In this document: piece after piece, positions 1 through 8,223 of the stretch
Layout of the letters: the number at the start of each line of letters is the position of its first letter
How positions within the stretch are numbered: the first letter of the stretch is position 1
From: JAJVID01 sp963743425
Lineage (GTDB): Bacteria; Acidobacteriota; Blastocatellia; RBC074
DNA: 64,000 nt
Reading direction: 5' to 3'
NCBI GenBank assembly: GCA_963743425.1
Contig: CAVUPU010000002.1
Location: 124,001 to 188,000 of the forward strand
Program-made: the position numbers and the translations under genes
The notes under the pieces: generated by a model
The model's input: the letters and a program-made list of their open reading frames with translations, nothing else
What the model was told of the DNA's origin: nothing
Databases searched by the model: none

Positions 1-426
1 CGGCGGATGATCGCTCTCGCCAATGCCTATGCGATCGAAGTTGAAGGTGGCGTATCCGGCATTAGTCAGCGCGCGCACGTATGAGTACCTCTCCGGCTTC
101 AAAGGAAAATCCCAGTAAGCGTGTCCTTCGGTCGCCCCGGAGATGAGCAGGTGCACGATGTTTTTGCGGTTTGGTTTGTAACAGAGCCGTCCGGCTACCT
201 CATAGTTAGCCGGTTGCCCATCCGCGAGCGCGACCGCAAGCCGCGACTCCTGACAGATCAGGTGCGGGTTAGAAGTCGCCGCACTAGCTGAAGTCACGAG
301 GCTCCCAATCAGGAACAGGCTCAGAAAGAATTGAGCTAAAAGCGCGCGCATGGGGCGTGTTCTATCGCGCGCCGCTCGGGCAGTTAAAGGCGCATCATCA
401 GCCTTGACGTTCGTTTTGATTTTCAT
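1..426 (-). CDS. Secreted alpha/beta hydrolase fused to a peptide leader (partial)
   Basis: The 5' part of a hydrolase gene runs off the left edge; 142 codons are visible. The start at 426 has a strong AGGAGAGG site and gives MKIKTNVKADD, matching the first residues of the two repeat peptides at 1671-1967 and 7945-8223. About 25 codons later comes a second Met (351) followed by a hydrophobic signal sequence (ALLAQFFLSLFLIGSLVTS). The mature part has HLLISGATEGHAYWDFP and later FDRIGIGESDHPP, typical of the N-terminal half of alpha/beta hydrolases; the nucleophile elbow lies outside the window. The gene is downstream of the diiron protein on the same strand. I infer that a peptide-gene promoter, leader and start were captured by the hydrolase. 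It could act on the peptide product, but this is not shown. Translation from 351 alone remains possible. Confidence 0.72.
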   Translation of the reverse strand, partial: MKIKTNVKADDAPLTARAARDRTRPMRALLAQFFLSLFLIGSLVTSASAATSNPHLICQESRLAVALADGQPANYEVAGRLCYKPNRKNIVHLLISGATEGHAYWDFPLKPERYSYVRALTNAGYATFNFDRIGIGESDHPP

Positions 427-540
427 ACTTGTCCTCTCCTTTTCGATGTTGACGTTTAATATTGGGCGACTTCTCGCTGTTTCCTCGGCTTCGAGGCCGG
501 CGCTCATCGCCGCTCACCTATAAAAGCGGGAACGAGACGG
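427..540 (-). promoter_or_regulatory. Conserved hairpin leader upstream of the hydrolase
   Basis: This stretch fills most of the gap between the diiron gene and the hydrolase start. Read on the minus strand it contains GAGCGGCGATGAGCGCCGG, then CCTCGAAGCCGAGG, then ACGTCAACATC and the ribosome site. Nearly the same order and spelling occurs upstream of the peptide gene starting at 8223, and a looser version upstream of the peptide gene starting at 1967. CGGC/GCCG and CCTCG/CGAGG can form two small stems. It is probably a shared 5' untranslated or promoter element. I could not match it to a known riboswitch class. Confidence 0.55.
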
Positions 541-565
541 AAAACCTATCGCCCGAAGAAAGCAT

Positions 566-1387
566 TTATGCCGCCATCGCCATCGGCTTCTCGACCAGAC
601 CTTCGTAGAAAGCCATTGAAGTCCATAACTGTTGGAACAGATGAACGCTGTCGAGGAAACCTTCCTGAATCATTCGCCGCGAGCCGGCGTCTTTCAGGTA
701 TGGTGTGATCAGCTCGATCATATTTTCGCGGTGCTCTTCGTCGTCGCCCGCATGCAGTTCCAGCACTCCGAGGTCAGCGCCGCGCAGACAGGGCTTCTGC
801 CGGAACGCGCTGAAGATTTTGCGGAAGTAAGTCGAACCGTTGCATTCAGCGCCGACACAAACGCAGCCGAGCGCCTTCAGCGTCGCTTCTTCGCGGCAGT
901 AACGCAGCAGTTCGTCCATAAACTGCCCGGCGCCCGGGTTGATGCGGATGGCGTCAATGCCGGCGTCGCTGTAACCCATCGAATGCAACAGGTCGCGCAT
1001 CAACTGCAGATGGCCGCGTCGCGGATTGCCCGATCCGTATTCGTCGTACAGGTTGTAAGCGATGGTCCGGCGAATCTCCTCATCGCGGGTGTGCGCGCCC
1101 AGCTCGAACAGGCAATCGTGGAACCGTTCGCAAAAAGTGTAGAGGACTTCGACGAATCGTTTGATTGCGCCGAGATCGTTGTTGCCCGGATCGAAGATGT
1201 AATCCAGGTATGGATGTGAATGAATCGGATGGGTCATGCCCCATTGCTCGCACATCCGCCAGAAAGCGTCCTCCTGGCGCGAAGCCTTGCCGGAAGATTG
1301 CTTGCCGGAAGATTGATCGATGTGGCTGACTTTCGCTGCGGCCAGCCATTGGTGTTGCAATTTGTAGATACCTTCGACGTTGATCAT
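566..1387 (-). CDS. Haem-oxygenase-like diiron protein (CADD/PqqC-like fold)
   Basis: A 273-residue protein of the iron-containing redox enzyme family (haem-oxygenase-like diiron oxidase/oxygenase fold). The motif NLYDEYGSGNPRRGH supplies the first Glu and His, ECNG in the middle supplies a Glu, and LELHAGDDEEH near residue 215 supplies His-x3-Asp-x2-His. These are the six ligand positions known for CADD-type diiron enzymes, so it is probably active. The start has an AAGGGA site. It lies downstream of the repeat peptide at 1671-1967 and upstream of the leader-bearing hydrolase, all on one strand. Family members oxidise amino acids, fatty acids or peptide side chains. I infer, without proof, that the neighbouring peptide or something made from it is the substrate. 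Confidence 0.8.
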   Translation of the reverse strand: MINVEGIYKLQHQWLAAAKVSHIDQSSGKQSSGKASRQEDAFWRMCEQWGMTHPIHSHPYLDYIFDPGNNDLGAIKRFVEVLYTFCERFHDCLFELGAHTRDEEIRRTIAYNLYDEYGSGNPRRGHLQLMRDLLHSMGYSDAGIDAIRINPGAGQFMDELLRYCREEATLKALGCVCVGAECNGSTYFRKIFSAFRQKPCLRGADLGVLELHAGDDEEHRENMIELITPYLKDAGSRRMIQEGFLDSVHLFQQLWTSMAFYEGLVEKPMAMAA

Positions 1388-1451
1388 TGTTTTTCCCTTT
1401 CTTAAGCGATTGAGTCTGTTTTGGCTTAGTGAGGGCTAAATCGAAACAACT

Positions 1452-1607
1452 GACATTGGCACATCGAATGAAATCACAGCGTCGAAGGCGAGCGTTTAGA
1501 GTACCGACTTTAGTCGGCGGCGTTCGGATGCCAAGCCCTGCCGACTAAAGTCGGTACTCTAAACGCTCGCCTTCGATGGTTGCAGTTAAACTGAATGTGC
1601 CAATGTC
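1452..1607. repeat. MITE-like palindromic element
   Basis: A perfect 37-bp inverted repeat (1482-1518 against 1540-1576) with a loop of about 21 bp is enclosed by outer arms GACATTGGCACA (1452-1463) and TGTGCCAATGTC (1596-1607). It sits between the diiron gene and the repeat-peptide gene. The two-level arm design is shared with the elements at 14989-15149 and 26300-26460, although the inner sequence differs. It may also act as a transcription terminator or RNA stabiliser between the two genes. Confidence 0.85.
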
Positions 1608-1670
1608 GGCTGTTCCGATTTAGACTGCCCAACACTCAGCCATCGAGCGCGGTAGTTACGGCCGCGTTCG

Positions 1671-1967
1671 CTACTTCTTGTCAGGCGAGTCCGGGCAAGT
1701 ACCAGCCTTGACGTTGCTCTTGACCTTCAGGCCACGAGCCACCGTCTGGTTGTGGTTGGCTCCGATTGGCCCGCCGCCGGGCTTGCGCTCGCTCACCCTG
1801 CCAGCCTTGACGCCGCTCTTGACCTTCAGGCCGCGAGCCGCTGTCTGGTTGTGGTTGGGTTGGAGCCCGCCAGCCTTGACGCCGCTCTTGACCTTCAGGC
1901 CGCGAGCCGCTGTCTGGTTGTGATTATGGGTAAGCCCGCCAGCTTTGACGTTTGTTTTGATCTGCAT
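1671..1967 (-). CDS. Repeat peptide, putative RiPP precursor 1
   Basis: A 98-residue peptide beginning MQIKTNVKAGGLTH, then three copies of NHNQT(A/V)ARGLKVKS(G/N)VKAG separated by short variable spacers (GGLQP; a longer Arg/Gly/Pro-rich one), ending TCPDSPDKK. The start at 1967 was chosen over an upstream in-frame one because of the AGGAGAAG site and the identical start of its paralogue at 7945-8223. No membrane segment or signal peptide is seen. Repeated identical cores between basic linkers in a small protein next to modifying enzymes suggest a multi-core precursor of a ribosomally made peptide. The gene follows a TPR kinase and precedes the diiron protein. The modification, if any, is unknown; a nucleic-acid-binding or structural role for the Lys/Arg-rich repeats is an alternative. 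Confidence 0.75.
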   Translation of the reverse strand: MQIKTNVKAGGLTHNHNQTAARGLKVKSGVKAGGLQPNHNQTAARGLKVKSGVKAGRVSERKPGGGPIGANHNQTVARGLKVKSNVKAGTCPDSPDKK

Positions 1968-2075
1968 AGTTTCTTCTCCTTCTGTTTTAGGTTTCGTGGG
2001 GAAGCGACCATCGCCTCCCACTTACACAGGCGGAAAAGAGGGCGCGGAATCAATCACGGCGGGAAAATAAAATTT
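1968..2075 (-). promoter_or_regulatory. Hairpin leader of repeat peptide 1
   Basis: Between the kinase stop and the peptide start the minus strand reads CGCCTGTGTAA, then a hairpin GTGGG-AG-GCGA-TGG-TCGC-TTC-CCCAC, then the ribosome site. The GGCGATG motif and the preceding CGCCTGT block align with the leaders at 427-540 and 8224-8345. It is probably a 5' untranslated regulatory structure or part of the promoter. Confidence 0.5.
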
Positions 2076-2087
2076 CGGCTTTGAGGA

Positions 2088-4952
2088 TCAGGGTTTTTGG
2101 TCGGCCGCCGGATGGCTGATCGCGGCCTCGCATTGGGTGAGGGCGCGATCTGCTTGCTCGCGTTTGGCGGCGTTGAAGACGCTGGAGACGCCGTATTGAT
2201 TCCAACCGTCCCAGACTTCTAGAGCTTTACGCCGCCACGAGCAAGCTTCGTTGCGATTCGCGCCGCGCTGGGCTGGCGGGGTTTTCGGACCGGTCGCCAA
2301 CGACTCGTAGAGCGTGGCCAATCCGGCGTAGGAATCGGCCAATCGCCAGCGCGCGTAAACGTCCGACCTGGCGGCGGCGGCTAACGTCTCGGCGATGGCG
2401 AGCGCCTGGCGGTAATGATCGAGCGCCGTTGTGTGGTCGCCCGATTCAGCCATCTCATCCGCCAGCGCCAGCAAACTTGCGTGCAGACTGACTTGAACCT
2501 GTGGGTTTGCCGGATATCGAGATGATAATTGCCGCGTGATTTGCAGCGATTGGCGCAGGTTTTTCAGTGCGGTTGTGGAGTCGCCGAGTTTGCGCAGCGG
2601 AGCCGCGACGCTCCTGAGGATGGAAGCCTGACGCCTGAGGAACCGGAATTCGTCGGGGGCGCCAGCGAGCAGCGATTCAACCAGCGCCAGCGCTTCGCGA
2701 TAATGCTCCAGGCTGGCTGCAGAGTCGGACTCGGCGAGGATGGCGCCAATCGAGTTGTGATAGTTGATCAAATCCGATCGCGCGAATGCGCTTTTGGGGT
2801 CGACAGCGACAGTCTCTTTCGCGATGGCCAATGCTTGCTGGTAATATCCGAGCGCGCCGATTTTGTCGCCGGCATTGACATACACTGGATTGCCCGAGAG
2901 GTGACCGAGCCAGTGGTATAACACTCCCAGGTCGCGCTTGTAGCGATTGTTGTTTGGATTGCGCCTGACGACTTCTTCACACGCAGTCATCCCCTGGCGG
3001 TAATTCTCAATCGCATTGGTCAGATCTCCCATCGAGGTGAGCGATTCGCCGACGTGGCCGTAATCAATTGCTACGGAGAAGCGATTTTCATCGTCTTGAG
3101 TTTTTTGCATCAACTGCTTGGTGGTCTCCAGAGACTTTCTGTAAAACTCCAGCCCGCTCCGCGCGTCGCCGGTATCCAGATACAAGTCGCCGAGCCGGAT
3201 GTAACAATCGGACAAGAAGCGGGCGTCGGATTGATCTTCGCTGCGACGCGCCACATCCTCGCTCAGGCTGATGGACCGGCGCAGCAATTCATACGAGCCG
3301 CCTTTATCGCCAGTCTCTTCCCTCAGCGTGCCGATTTTGAAATAGACCTGTGCCAGCGCTCGTTGAATCTTGACGTCGTATCTGTCAGCCGTCGCGAGCT
3401 TTTGAGCCAACGCCATCGCCTTTTCATAGCTCTTCAGCGCCTGCGTCGCATGGCCGAGGCTGTGCGCCCAGGGGTCGCCCTGAACATCGCCGACTTTTTG
3501 ATACGCCATCGCCAACTCCCATTCTAATTGCGGATCATTGCCCGCTTCCGCCGCCAGGCTGTCCAGATATTCAAGCGCGGTTTCGACAACCATCTCGCGC
3601 GCATCCGTCGAGCCGGGCAGGTTTTGAATCTTGTCGTGAAAATCGAAGAGGAAGGTGTTGGCCAGCTTGCGCACCTGTTGAAAGCGGCGTTCGGCTCGCC
3701 GCGCCTGATAATTGGCCACCGCGACGCCGGCGGTCAGACTGGCGATGACCAGCGTGGTCGCCGCGACGCCGAGCTTGTGGCGGCGAATGAATTTGCCGGC
3801 GCGGTAACCCATCGTGTCCTGGCGCGCGATGACCGGCAGACCTTCCAGATGGCGGCGGATGTCTTCGCTGAATTGCTCGACCGATTGGTAGCGGCGCTCA
3901 GGCTCATTGCGCATCGCCATCAGCACGATGTTGTCCAGATCGCCCGCGAGCTGTTTTTGCAGCTTGCCTGCCGAGACCGTTTCGGGGCTGACGGCGTCGC
4001 TCGGTTTTGCCGGCTCGGTTTCGCAGATCGCGCGCTCGATTTCGGCGGGAGAGGCGGTCTTGAACTGGCGCAGACGGCGCCCGGTCAACAGTTCGTAAAG
4101 CACGACGCCGAGCGAATAGATGTCAGCCGCCGTCGTGATCGTTTCCCCTCGCACCTGTTCGGGGCTGGCGTAATCGGGCGTCAGCATGCGCTGCTCGGTC
4201 CTGGTGCGCGTCTGGTCGGCATCGGGCGCGAGCAGTTTGGCGACGCCGAAATCCAGGAGCTTCGGCGCTCCGTCACGATTGACCAGGATGTTGCTCGGTT
4301 TCAGGTCGCGGTGCGCAACCAGTTTCTGGTGCGCGTGCTGGACGGCGGCGCAGACCTGGCGAAAGAGTTTCAAACGATCCGTGATCGAGAGCTTGTTGGC
4401 CTCGCAATAATCGGTGATCGCCACGCCGGCCACATGCTCCATCACGAAGTAAGGCAGCCCGTCTTCGGTCGCTCCGCCGTCGAGCAGTCGGGCAACGTGC
4501 GGATGATCGAGGCCGGCCAGAATCTGCCGCTCGCGCAGAAACCGTTCGCGGATGAAGTCAGTGTCCATCCCTCGCTTGATGATTTTGATGGCCACCTGCT
4601 GATCGAACTGCGCGTCGTCGCGTTCAGCTAGATAGACTGCGCCCATCCCGCCGTGCCCGATCAAATTGGCGACGCGATATGCGCCGAGGCGCCGCCCGAT
4701 CAGATTGTCGCCTGGCGCTTCCGGCTCGATCTGTTCAATGGGCAGTGAACGCGCAGCGCCCTTGATCGCTTGTTGGAACGGTTGCCCCGTGAGCGTCCTG
4801 GCGGTTTCGTAAGCGAGCAGCGAGACGATTTCGCGACGCAACTCGGCGTCGCCGCCGCAAGCTTCGGTCAGGAAGTCGTCGCGTTCCTCGCCGTCGCGCT
4901 CGACAGCCGCTTGGAATATCTCCTCAACTTGGCGCCAGCGTTCAGGAGTCAT
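2088..4952 (-). CDS. Transmembrane Ser/Thr protein kinase with TPR repeats
   Basis: A 954-residue protein. Residues about 1-80 form the short helical region usual before acidobacterial kinases (TPERWRQVEEIFQAAVE). The kinase domain shows GHGGMGAVY, the ATP-binding Lys in VAIKIIK, HRDLKPSN and LLDFGVA. A single membrane segment (LGVAATTLVIASLTAGVAV) follows near residue 390, and the rest is a long run of TPR-like helices. I chose the start MTPERW at 4952 because an upstream extension would translate only the simple repeat before it. It lies directly behind an ECF sigma gene and in front of repeat peptide 1. Such sigma/kinase pairs are known in Acidobacteriota. I infer that it senses a signal and controls the partner sigma factor or the peptide locus. 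Confidence 0.9.
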   Translation of the reverse strand: MTPERWRQVEEIFQAAVERDGEERDDFLTEACGGDAELRREIVSLLAYETARTLTGQPFQQAIKGAARSLPIEQIEPEAPGDNLIGRRLGAYRVANLIGHGGMGAVYLAERDDAQFDQQVAIKIIKRGMDTDFIRERFLRERQILAGLDHPHVARLLDGGATEDGLPYFVMEHVAGVAITDYCEANKLSITDRLKLFRQVCAAVQHAHQKLVAHRDLKPSNILVNRDGAPKLLDFGVAKLLAPDADQTRTRTEQRMLTPDYASPEQVRGETITTAADIYSLGVVLYELLTGRRLRQFKTASPAEIERAICETEPAKPSDAVSPETVSAGKLQKQLAGDLDNIVLMAMRNEPERRYQSVEQFSEDIRRHLEGLPVIARQDTMGYRAGKFIRRHKLGVAATTLVIASLTAGVAVANYQARRAERRFQQVRKLANTFLFDFHDKIQNLPGSTDAREMVVETALEYLDSLAAEAGNDPQLEWELAMAYQKVGDVQGDPWAHSLGHATQALKSYEKAMALAQKLATADRYDVKIQRALAQVYFKIGTLREETGDKGGSYELLRRSISLSEDVARRSEDQSDARFLSDCYIRLGDLYLDTGDARSGLEFYRKSLETTKQLMQKTQDDENRFSVAIDYGHVGESLTSMGDLTNAIENYRQGMTACEEVVRRNPNNNRYKRDLGVLYHWLGHLSGNPVYVNAGDKIGALGYYQQALAIAKETVAVDPKSAFARSDLINYHNSIGAILAESDSAASLEHYREALALVESLLAGAPDEFRFLRRQASILRSVAAPLRKLGDSTTALKNLRQSLQITRQLSSRYPANPQVQVSLHASLLALADEMAESGDHTTALDHYRQALAIAETLAAAARSDVYARWRLADSYAGLATLYESLATGPKTPPAQRGANRNEACSWRRKALEVWDGWNQYGVSSVFNAAKREQADRALTQCEAAISHPAADQKP

Positions 4953-4956
4953 AAAC

Positions 4957-5064
4957 GTAGTAGGGAGTGGGGAGTGGGGAGTGGGGAGTGGGGAGTGGGG
5001 AATGGGGAGTGAGGAATGGGGAAAAGACCATATTCCCCACTCCCCATTCCCCACTCCCCACTCC
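4957..5064. repeat. Simple-repeat palindrome between sigma and kinase genes
   Basis: The spacer is built from a 7-bp unit, GGGGAGT, repeated about six times and then mirrored as ACTCCCC units, so the transcript could fold into one long hairpin. The paralogous module has a differently spelled mirror repeat in the same place (11212-11316). It may uncouple expression of sigma and kinase, or be a slippage-prone site. Confidence 0.8.
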
Positions 5065-5634
5065 CTACTTCCCGCTCATCTCGCGCAACAGCCATGCCTG
5101 CGCGAGCCGCATTTCACGTGTGACGGTGGCGGTCGAGACGCCGAGCGCCGCCGCGATCTCTTCGATGGTCAGGCCGCCGAAGTAGCGCATCTCGACGACG
5201 CGCGATTTGCGCTCATCGAGCCGCGCCAGCGATGTCAGCGCGTCGTCGAGCGCGACAAGCTCGCCCGCCTCTTCGAGCGAAAATTCGGCGGCGTCTTCGA
5301 GCGAGAGCCTGGGCGCGTTCTGGCCGCGTTTGGCCGCGGCGTGCGAACGCGCATGATCGACCAGAATCTGGCGCATCAACTGCGCGGCGACCCCGAAGAA
5401 ATGCGTCCGGCTCTGCCATTCGGGAAAGTCCTGCGCGACGAGCCGCAGGTAAGCTTCATTGATCAATGCTGTAGGTTGGAGTGTATGGTTGGGTCGCTCG
5501 CCCTTCAGATAGCCTCCGGCCAGTTTGCGAAGCTCTTGTAGGACAATCGGCATCAATTGGTTGAGCGCCGCAGCGTCACCTGAACTCCATTGGCGGAGCA
5601 GTTGAGTGATCTGATTGGGCGGCGGCGTTTGCAT
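5065..5634 (-). CDS. ECF RNA polymerase sigma factor (TIGR02999-like)
   Basis: A 189-residue ECF-type sigma factor. Region 2 is seen in LQPTALINEAYLRLVAQDFPEWQSRTHFFGVAAQLMRQ, and region 4 in VEMRYFGGLTIEEIAAALGVSTATVTREMRLAQAWL, a clear helix-turn-helix. The spelling of region 2 is typical of the TIGR02999 family that is expanded in Acidobacteriota. It is the first gene of a minus-strand module followed by a TPR kinase, a repeat peptide and the diiron protein. It probably directs transcription of part of this module. No target promoter can be read with confidence. Confidence 0.9.
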   Translation of the reverse strand: MQTPPPNQITQLLRQWSSGDAAALNQLMPIVLQELRKLAGGYLKGERPNHTLQPTALINEAYLRLVAQDFPEWQSRTHFFGVAAQLMRQILVDHARSHAAAKRGQNAPRLSLEDAAEFSLEEAGELVALDDALTSLARLDERKSRVVEMRYFGGLTIEEIAAALGVSTATVTREMRLAQAWLLREMSGK

Positions 5635-5697
5635 CTGTTATCACCCCGTTGTCGAAAGATTCGACTACGCAAACAGTGAACCCACAAAGCACCGGCT

Positions 5698-5737
5698 GTC
5701 TGTAGCGCCACGGCATTCTGTGTTCGGCGCTACAGAC
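5698..5737. terminator. Hairpin between the radical SAM and sigma genes
   Basis: A perfect 12-bp stem, GTCTGTAGCGCC against GGCGCTACAGAC, with a 16-nt loop lies between the end of the radical SAM gene and the start of the sigma gene downstream of it. It lacks a T run, so it could be a terminator, a processing signal or a small palindromic repeat. Confidence 0.5.
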
Positions 5738-5813
5738 CTGTCAAGCGTTCGGGGATGGAGTGTCAGTGGCTTACTCAACCAGAGTTGAGGCCGGCGGGAA
5801 TCGGGCTGTACGG

Positions 5814-7802
5814 TCAGGCGGCGAGAACAGGAAGTTCCTGGCGCAGGCGCGGCTCGCTCTCGCGATCTTCCTCGTAGGCCGTCCGGATGCGGCGCGCCGC
5901 TGTCGTTGGGTTTGGCGCGACGGCAAGCGAAAGATACGAACTCTGCTCGGTGAACATGATGCGGTCGGCCACGAACTGCTCCAGCGTCTCCAACAGCTCT
6001 TCCTCCGGCAGACCGAATTTACGGCGGAGTTGCGACAGGCTCCGAATCTCCATGCAGTAGAGATAAATCTCCCGCGTCGCGCCTTCGAATGTTCCCTCCT
6101 TCCGCGCCTCCTCCCGGTCGTCAATGATGTTCAGAAAAGCCCCGCCGTCTTGATAGAAGAGCAGGTGAGATTCCCGCTGGGCGTGCTTCGTATACCAGGT
6201 CTTACAAGCCTCTCTGACCGGCGTCCAATCTGCCGGTTCGCCTTCCAGATCGAAATCCAGATCGAAGAGTAGCAGGCGCCGCCAGACCTCGTCCGGAAGC
6301 CCCGCTTTGTAAAACTCTTTGTTGCGCACTCGCTTGACGCCGAAGCTTTCCCGCATAGCGTCCACGGTCGAATCAACTCCCAGGTGGAATTTCGACATGT
6401 TCAGAGGCTGAAAGCTCAGGGCATAGTCGAGCAGGTTCCGTCGCGTCTCCTCCACCTCTTCCGGGGTCGAGCCTGGGAAGTCGGCGATCAAGTTCGCCCC
6501 GTTATTAATCCCCAACTCGCTGCACAGCCGCATGGCTTGCAAGTTCTGAATAGTAGTTGTGCCTTTGCCGATGCGGCGCAGAAACGATGTGGAAAGCCCT
6601 TCGATCCCGAACTGCGTATTGCACAGCCCGGCTTCCCACAGCAGCAGCAGTTCATATGGCCGGACATTCGCCCGCATCTCGTAAAAGATTTGGTAATCCT
6701 TCCCTTGCCCGGCAATGGCCTGCGCGAATTCCGCCACCCCCTTGGCGCGCAGGACGTTGTCGAGGAAGAACAGGCGCAGGTTCCGGTATCGCTGGCTCAG
6801 CTCATCAATCTCCCCGGCGAGGCGCTGGACGGATTTCTGCCGGTAGCCGCCCCATTGCACATTCAGGTTGCAAAAGTAGCAGGTCGATTTCGGATTCCCG
6901 GCGCGCTTGGTGCGATCCCACCAGCAGCCGCGCGAGCCTTCGATCGGCAGCGCCCAGCCGATGCCGTACTCATCCGCCAGGACGGCGTACTCGTCATAGT
7001 CGGGAACCGGCAGGTCATCCAGATTTCGCGTTTCGGAGAGCGCCGCCTCGGCGCACGGAGCGCCATCCCATGACCGAGTCAACACGCCGTCAATTTTCAG
7101 AACTGCGTCGGGTTGATCTGTCATGAGGTCGAGCAAGGCGACCAGCGGCCCTTCACCTTCGCCCTGCACGATGTAGTCAACGAAGCTGTACTCAGCCAAC
7201 AGCGACGGCCCTACGCGGGCCGACACCGTCGAGCCGCCCAGGATGATTATAATGTGTGGAGCGCGCTGCTTGAGCCGTTGCGCGAACGCCAGGTTCACGA
7301 ACAGTTGCCCGAAGCATGTCGTCAGTCCCACGACATCCGTCCCGGTCGAGACGGCGTCCACCATCTCGTTGAGATTTTCGTCGAGGCTCGCCCGAGCAAA
7401 GTCGAACACCTCTTCCCAATCGCCGGCTCCGAGCGAGCGAAGCAACTCCGCGGGGAGCATCTCGTCCGCCCAGGCGCCAAATCGCCGCCGCACGCTGTCG
7501 GTCTTTTCCGGATAAAGCAATGAGAGGTTCAATAACTCGCCGCCCGCGTAAGCGTGATCGGCCAGGGCATCGTAAAGGTCGAATCCGATCCGCGCGGCGA
7601 AATGGACGAACGAATGATGGCACGCCAATTCCCAAGCGGGCCGCTCACGACGGACGTAGGCCGCCAGCGCCGCCAACGCCGCGGATGGCCGGTCCTTCTG
7701 CGACCAGGGCAGCGCCACCAGCGCCAGACGGCCCGCGGGCGCGTCGCCGGCCCGTTGAATAAGGCGAAGATTGCGTTTGATTGATTCCTGGTTCTTAGTC
7801 AT
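5814..7802 (-). CDS. B12-type radical SAM protein of the RiPP-maturation kind
   Basis: A 662-residue protein. The N-terminal half has a cobalamin-binding-like Rossmann region (GLTTCFGQLFVNLAF; IIIILGGSTVSARVGPSLL; YIVQGEGEGPLVAL). The radical SAM motif is SRGCWWDRTKRAG...STCYFCNLNVQWGGYRQKS, which resembles the CWWG...CxFCG motif of the family named RiPP maturation radical SAM C-methyltransferase (TIGR03975) but with a longer loop between the first two cysteines. The start at 7802 has a GAGGAAG site; the longer GTG-started reading frame to 7931 has none. It lies about 140 bp downstream of repeat peptide 2, the natural substrate candidate. By family it would methylate or rearrange unreactive carbons of a peptide core. 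The exact reaction is unknown. Confidence 0.82.
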   Translation of the reverse strand: MTKNQESIKRNLRLIQRAGDAPAGRLALVALPWSQKDRPSAALAALAAYVRRERPAWELACHHSFVHFAARIGFDLYDALADHAYAGGELLNLSLLYPEKTDSVRRRFGAWADEMLPAELLRSLGAGDWEEVFDFARASLDENLNEMVDAVSTGTDVVGLTTCFGQLFVNLAFAQRLKQRAPHIIIILGGSTVSARVGPSLLAEYSFVDYIVQGEGEGPLVALLDLMTDQPDAVLKIDGVLTRSWDGAPCAEAALSETRNLDDLPVPDYDEYAVLADEYGIGWALPIEGSRGCWWDRTKRAGNPKSTCYFCNLNVQWGGYRQKSVQRLAGEIDELSQRYRNLRLFFLDNVLRAKGVAEFAQAIAGQGKDYQIFYEMRANVRPYELLLLWEAGLCNTQFGIEGLSTSFLRRIGKGTTTIQNLQAMRLCSELGINNGANLIADFPGSTPEEVEETRRNLLDYALSFQPLNMSKFHLGVDSTVDAMRESFGVKRVRNKEFYKAGLPDEVWRRLLLFDLDFDLEGEPADWTPVREACKTWYTKHAQRESHLLFYQDGGAFLNIIDDREEARKEGTFEGATREIYLYCMEIRSLSQLRRKFGLPEEELLETLEQFVADRIMFTEQSSYLSLAVAPNPTTAARRIRTAYEEDRESEPRLRQELPVLAA

Positions 7803-7944
7803 CGGTTCTTCCTCAAAGGCGATGTCCGGAGAGTTGTAACGTAATGGCATCGAGTTATTCGGACGTTCGCGCCGATTGCGATTGAAGGTTGAGGCCGAGA
7901 GGGCGGCCGGCGCCACCCCTTCGGACTCCACTCAGGTCGTCGGT

Positions 7945-8223
7945 TTAAACATTAGGGTCGATAACACCCGCCTTGACGCGACTCTTGACCTTCAGGCCGC
8001 GAGCCGCCGTCTGATTGTGGTTCGCGATGATAATGCCCGCCTTGACGCGACTCCTGGCCTTCAGGCCGCGCGCCACCGTCTGGTTGTGGTTCTTTGGTTC
8101 GTCGGGGGTGCTAACGGAGATAATGCCGGCCTTGACGCGACTCTTGACCTTCATGCCACGCGCCGCCGTCTGATTGTGGTTTTGTGTGAGCGCGCCGGCT
8201 TTGACGTTCGTTTTGATTTCCAT
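7945..8223 (-). CDS. Repeat peptide, putative RiPP precursor 2
   Basis: A 92-residue paralogue of the peptide at 1671-1967. It begins MEIKTNVKAGALTQ and has three NHNQT(A/V)ARG(L/M)K repeats, each followed by (V/A)(K/R)SRVKAG, with spacers IISVSTPDEPK and IIIA and the tail VIDPNV. The start at 8223 has an AGGAGAAGG site and is preceded by the leader shared with the hydrolase gene. The radical SAM protein follows immediately. The repeat cores are better conserved than the spacers, which fits multiple cores in one precursor, but the repeats are also almost identical in DNA and could reflect recent tandem duplication. No cleavage site or product can be named from sequence. Confidence 0.78.
   Translation of the reverse strand: MEIKTNVKAGALTQNHNQTAARGMKVKSRVKAGIISVSTPDEPKNHNQTVARGLKARSRVKAGIIIANHNQTAARGLKVKSRVKAGVIDPNV

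Noticed and set aside
3528..4631. Antisense open frame (367 codons) opposite the TPR kinase
   Set aside because: It is the complement of conserved kinase sequence and has no family or ribosome site.
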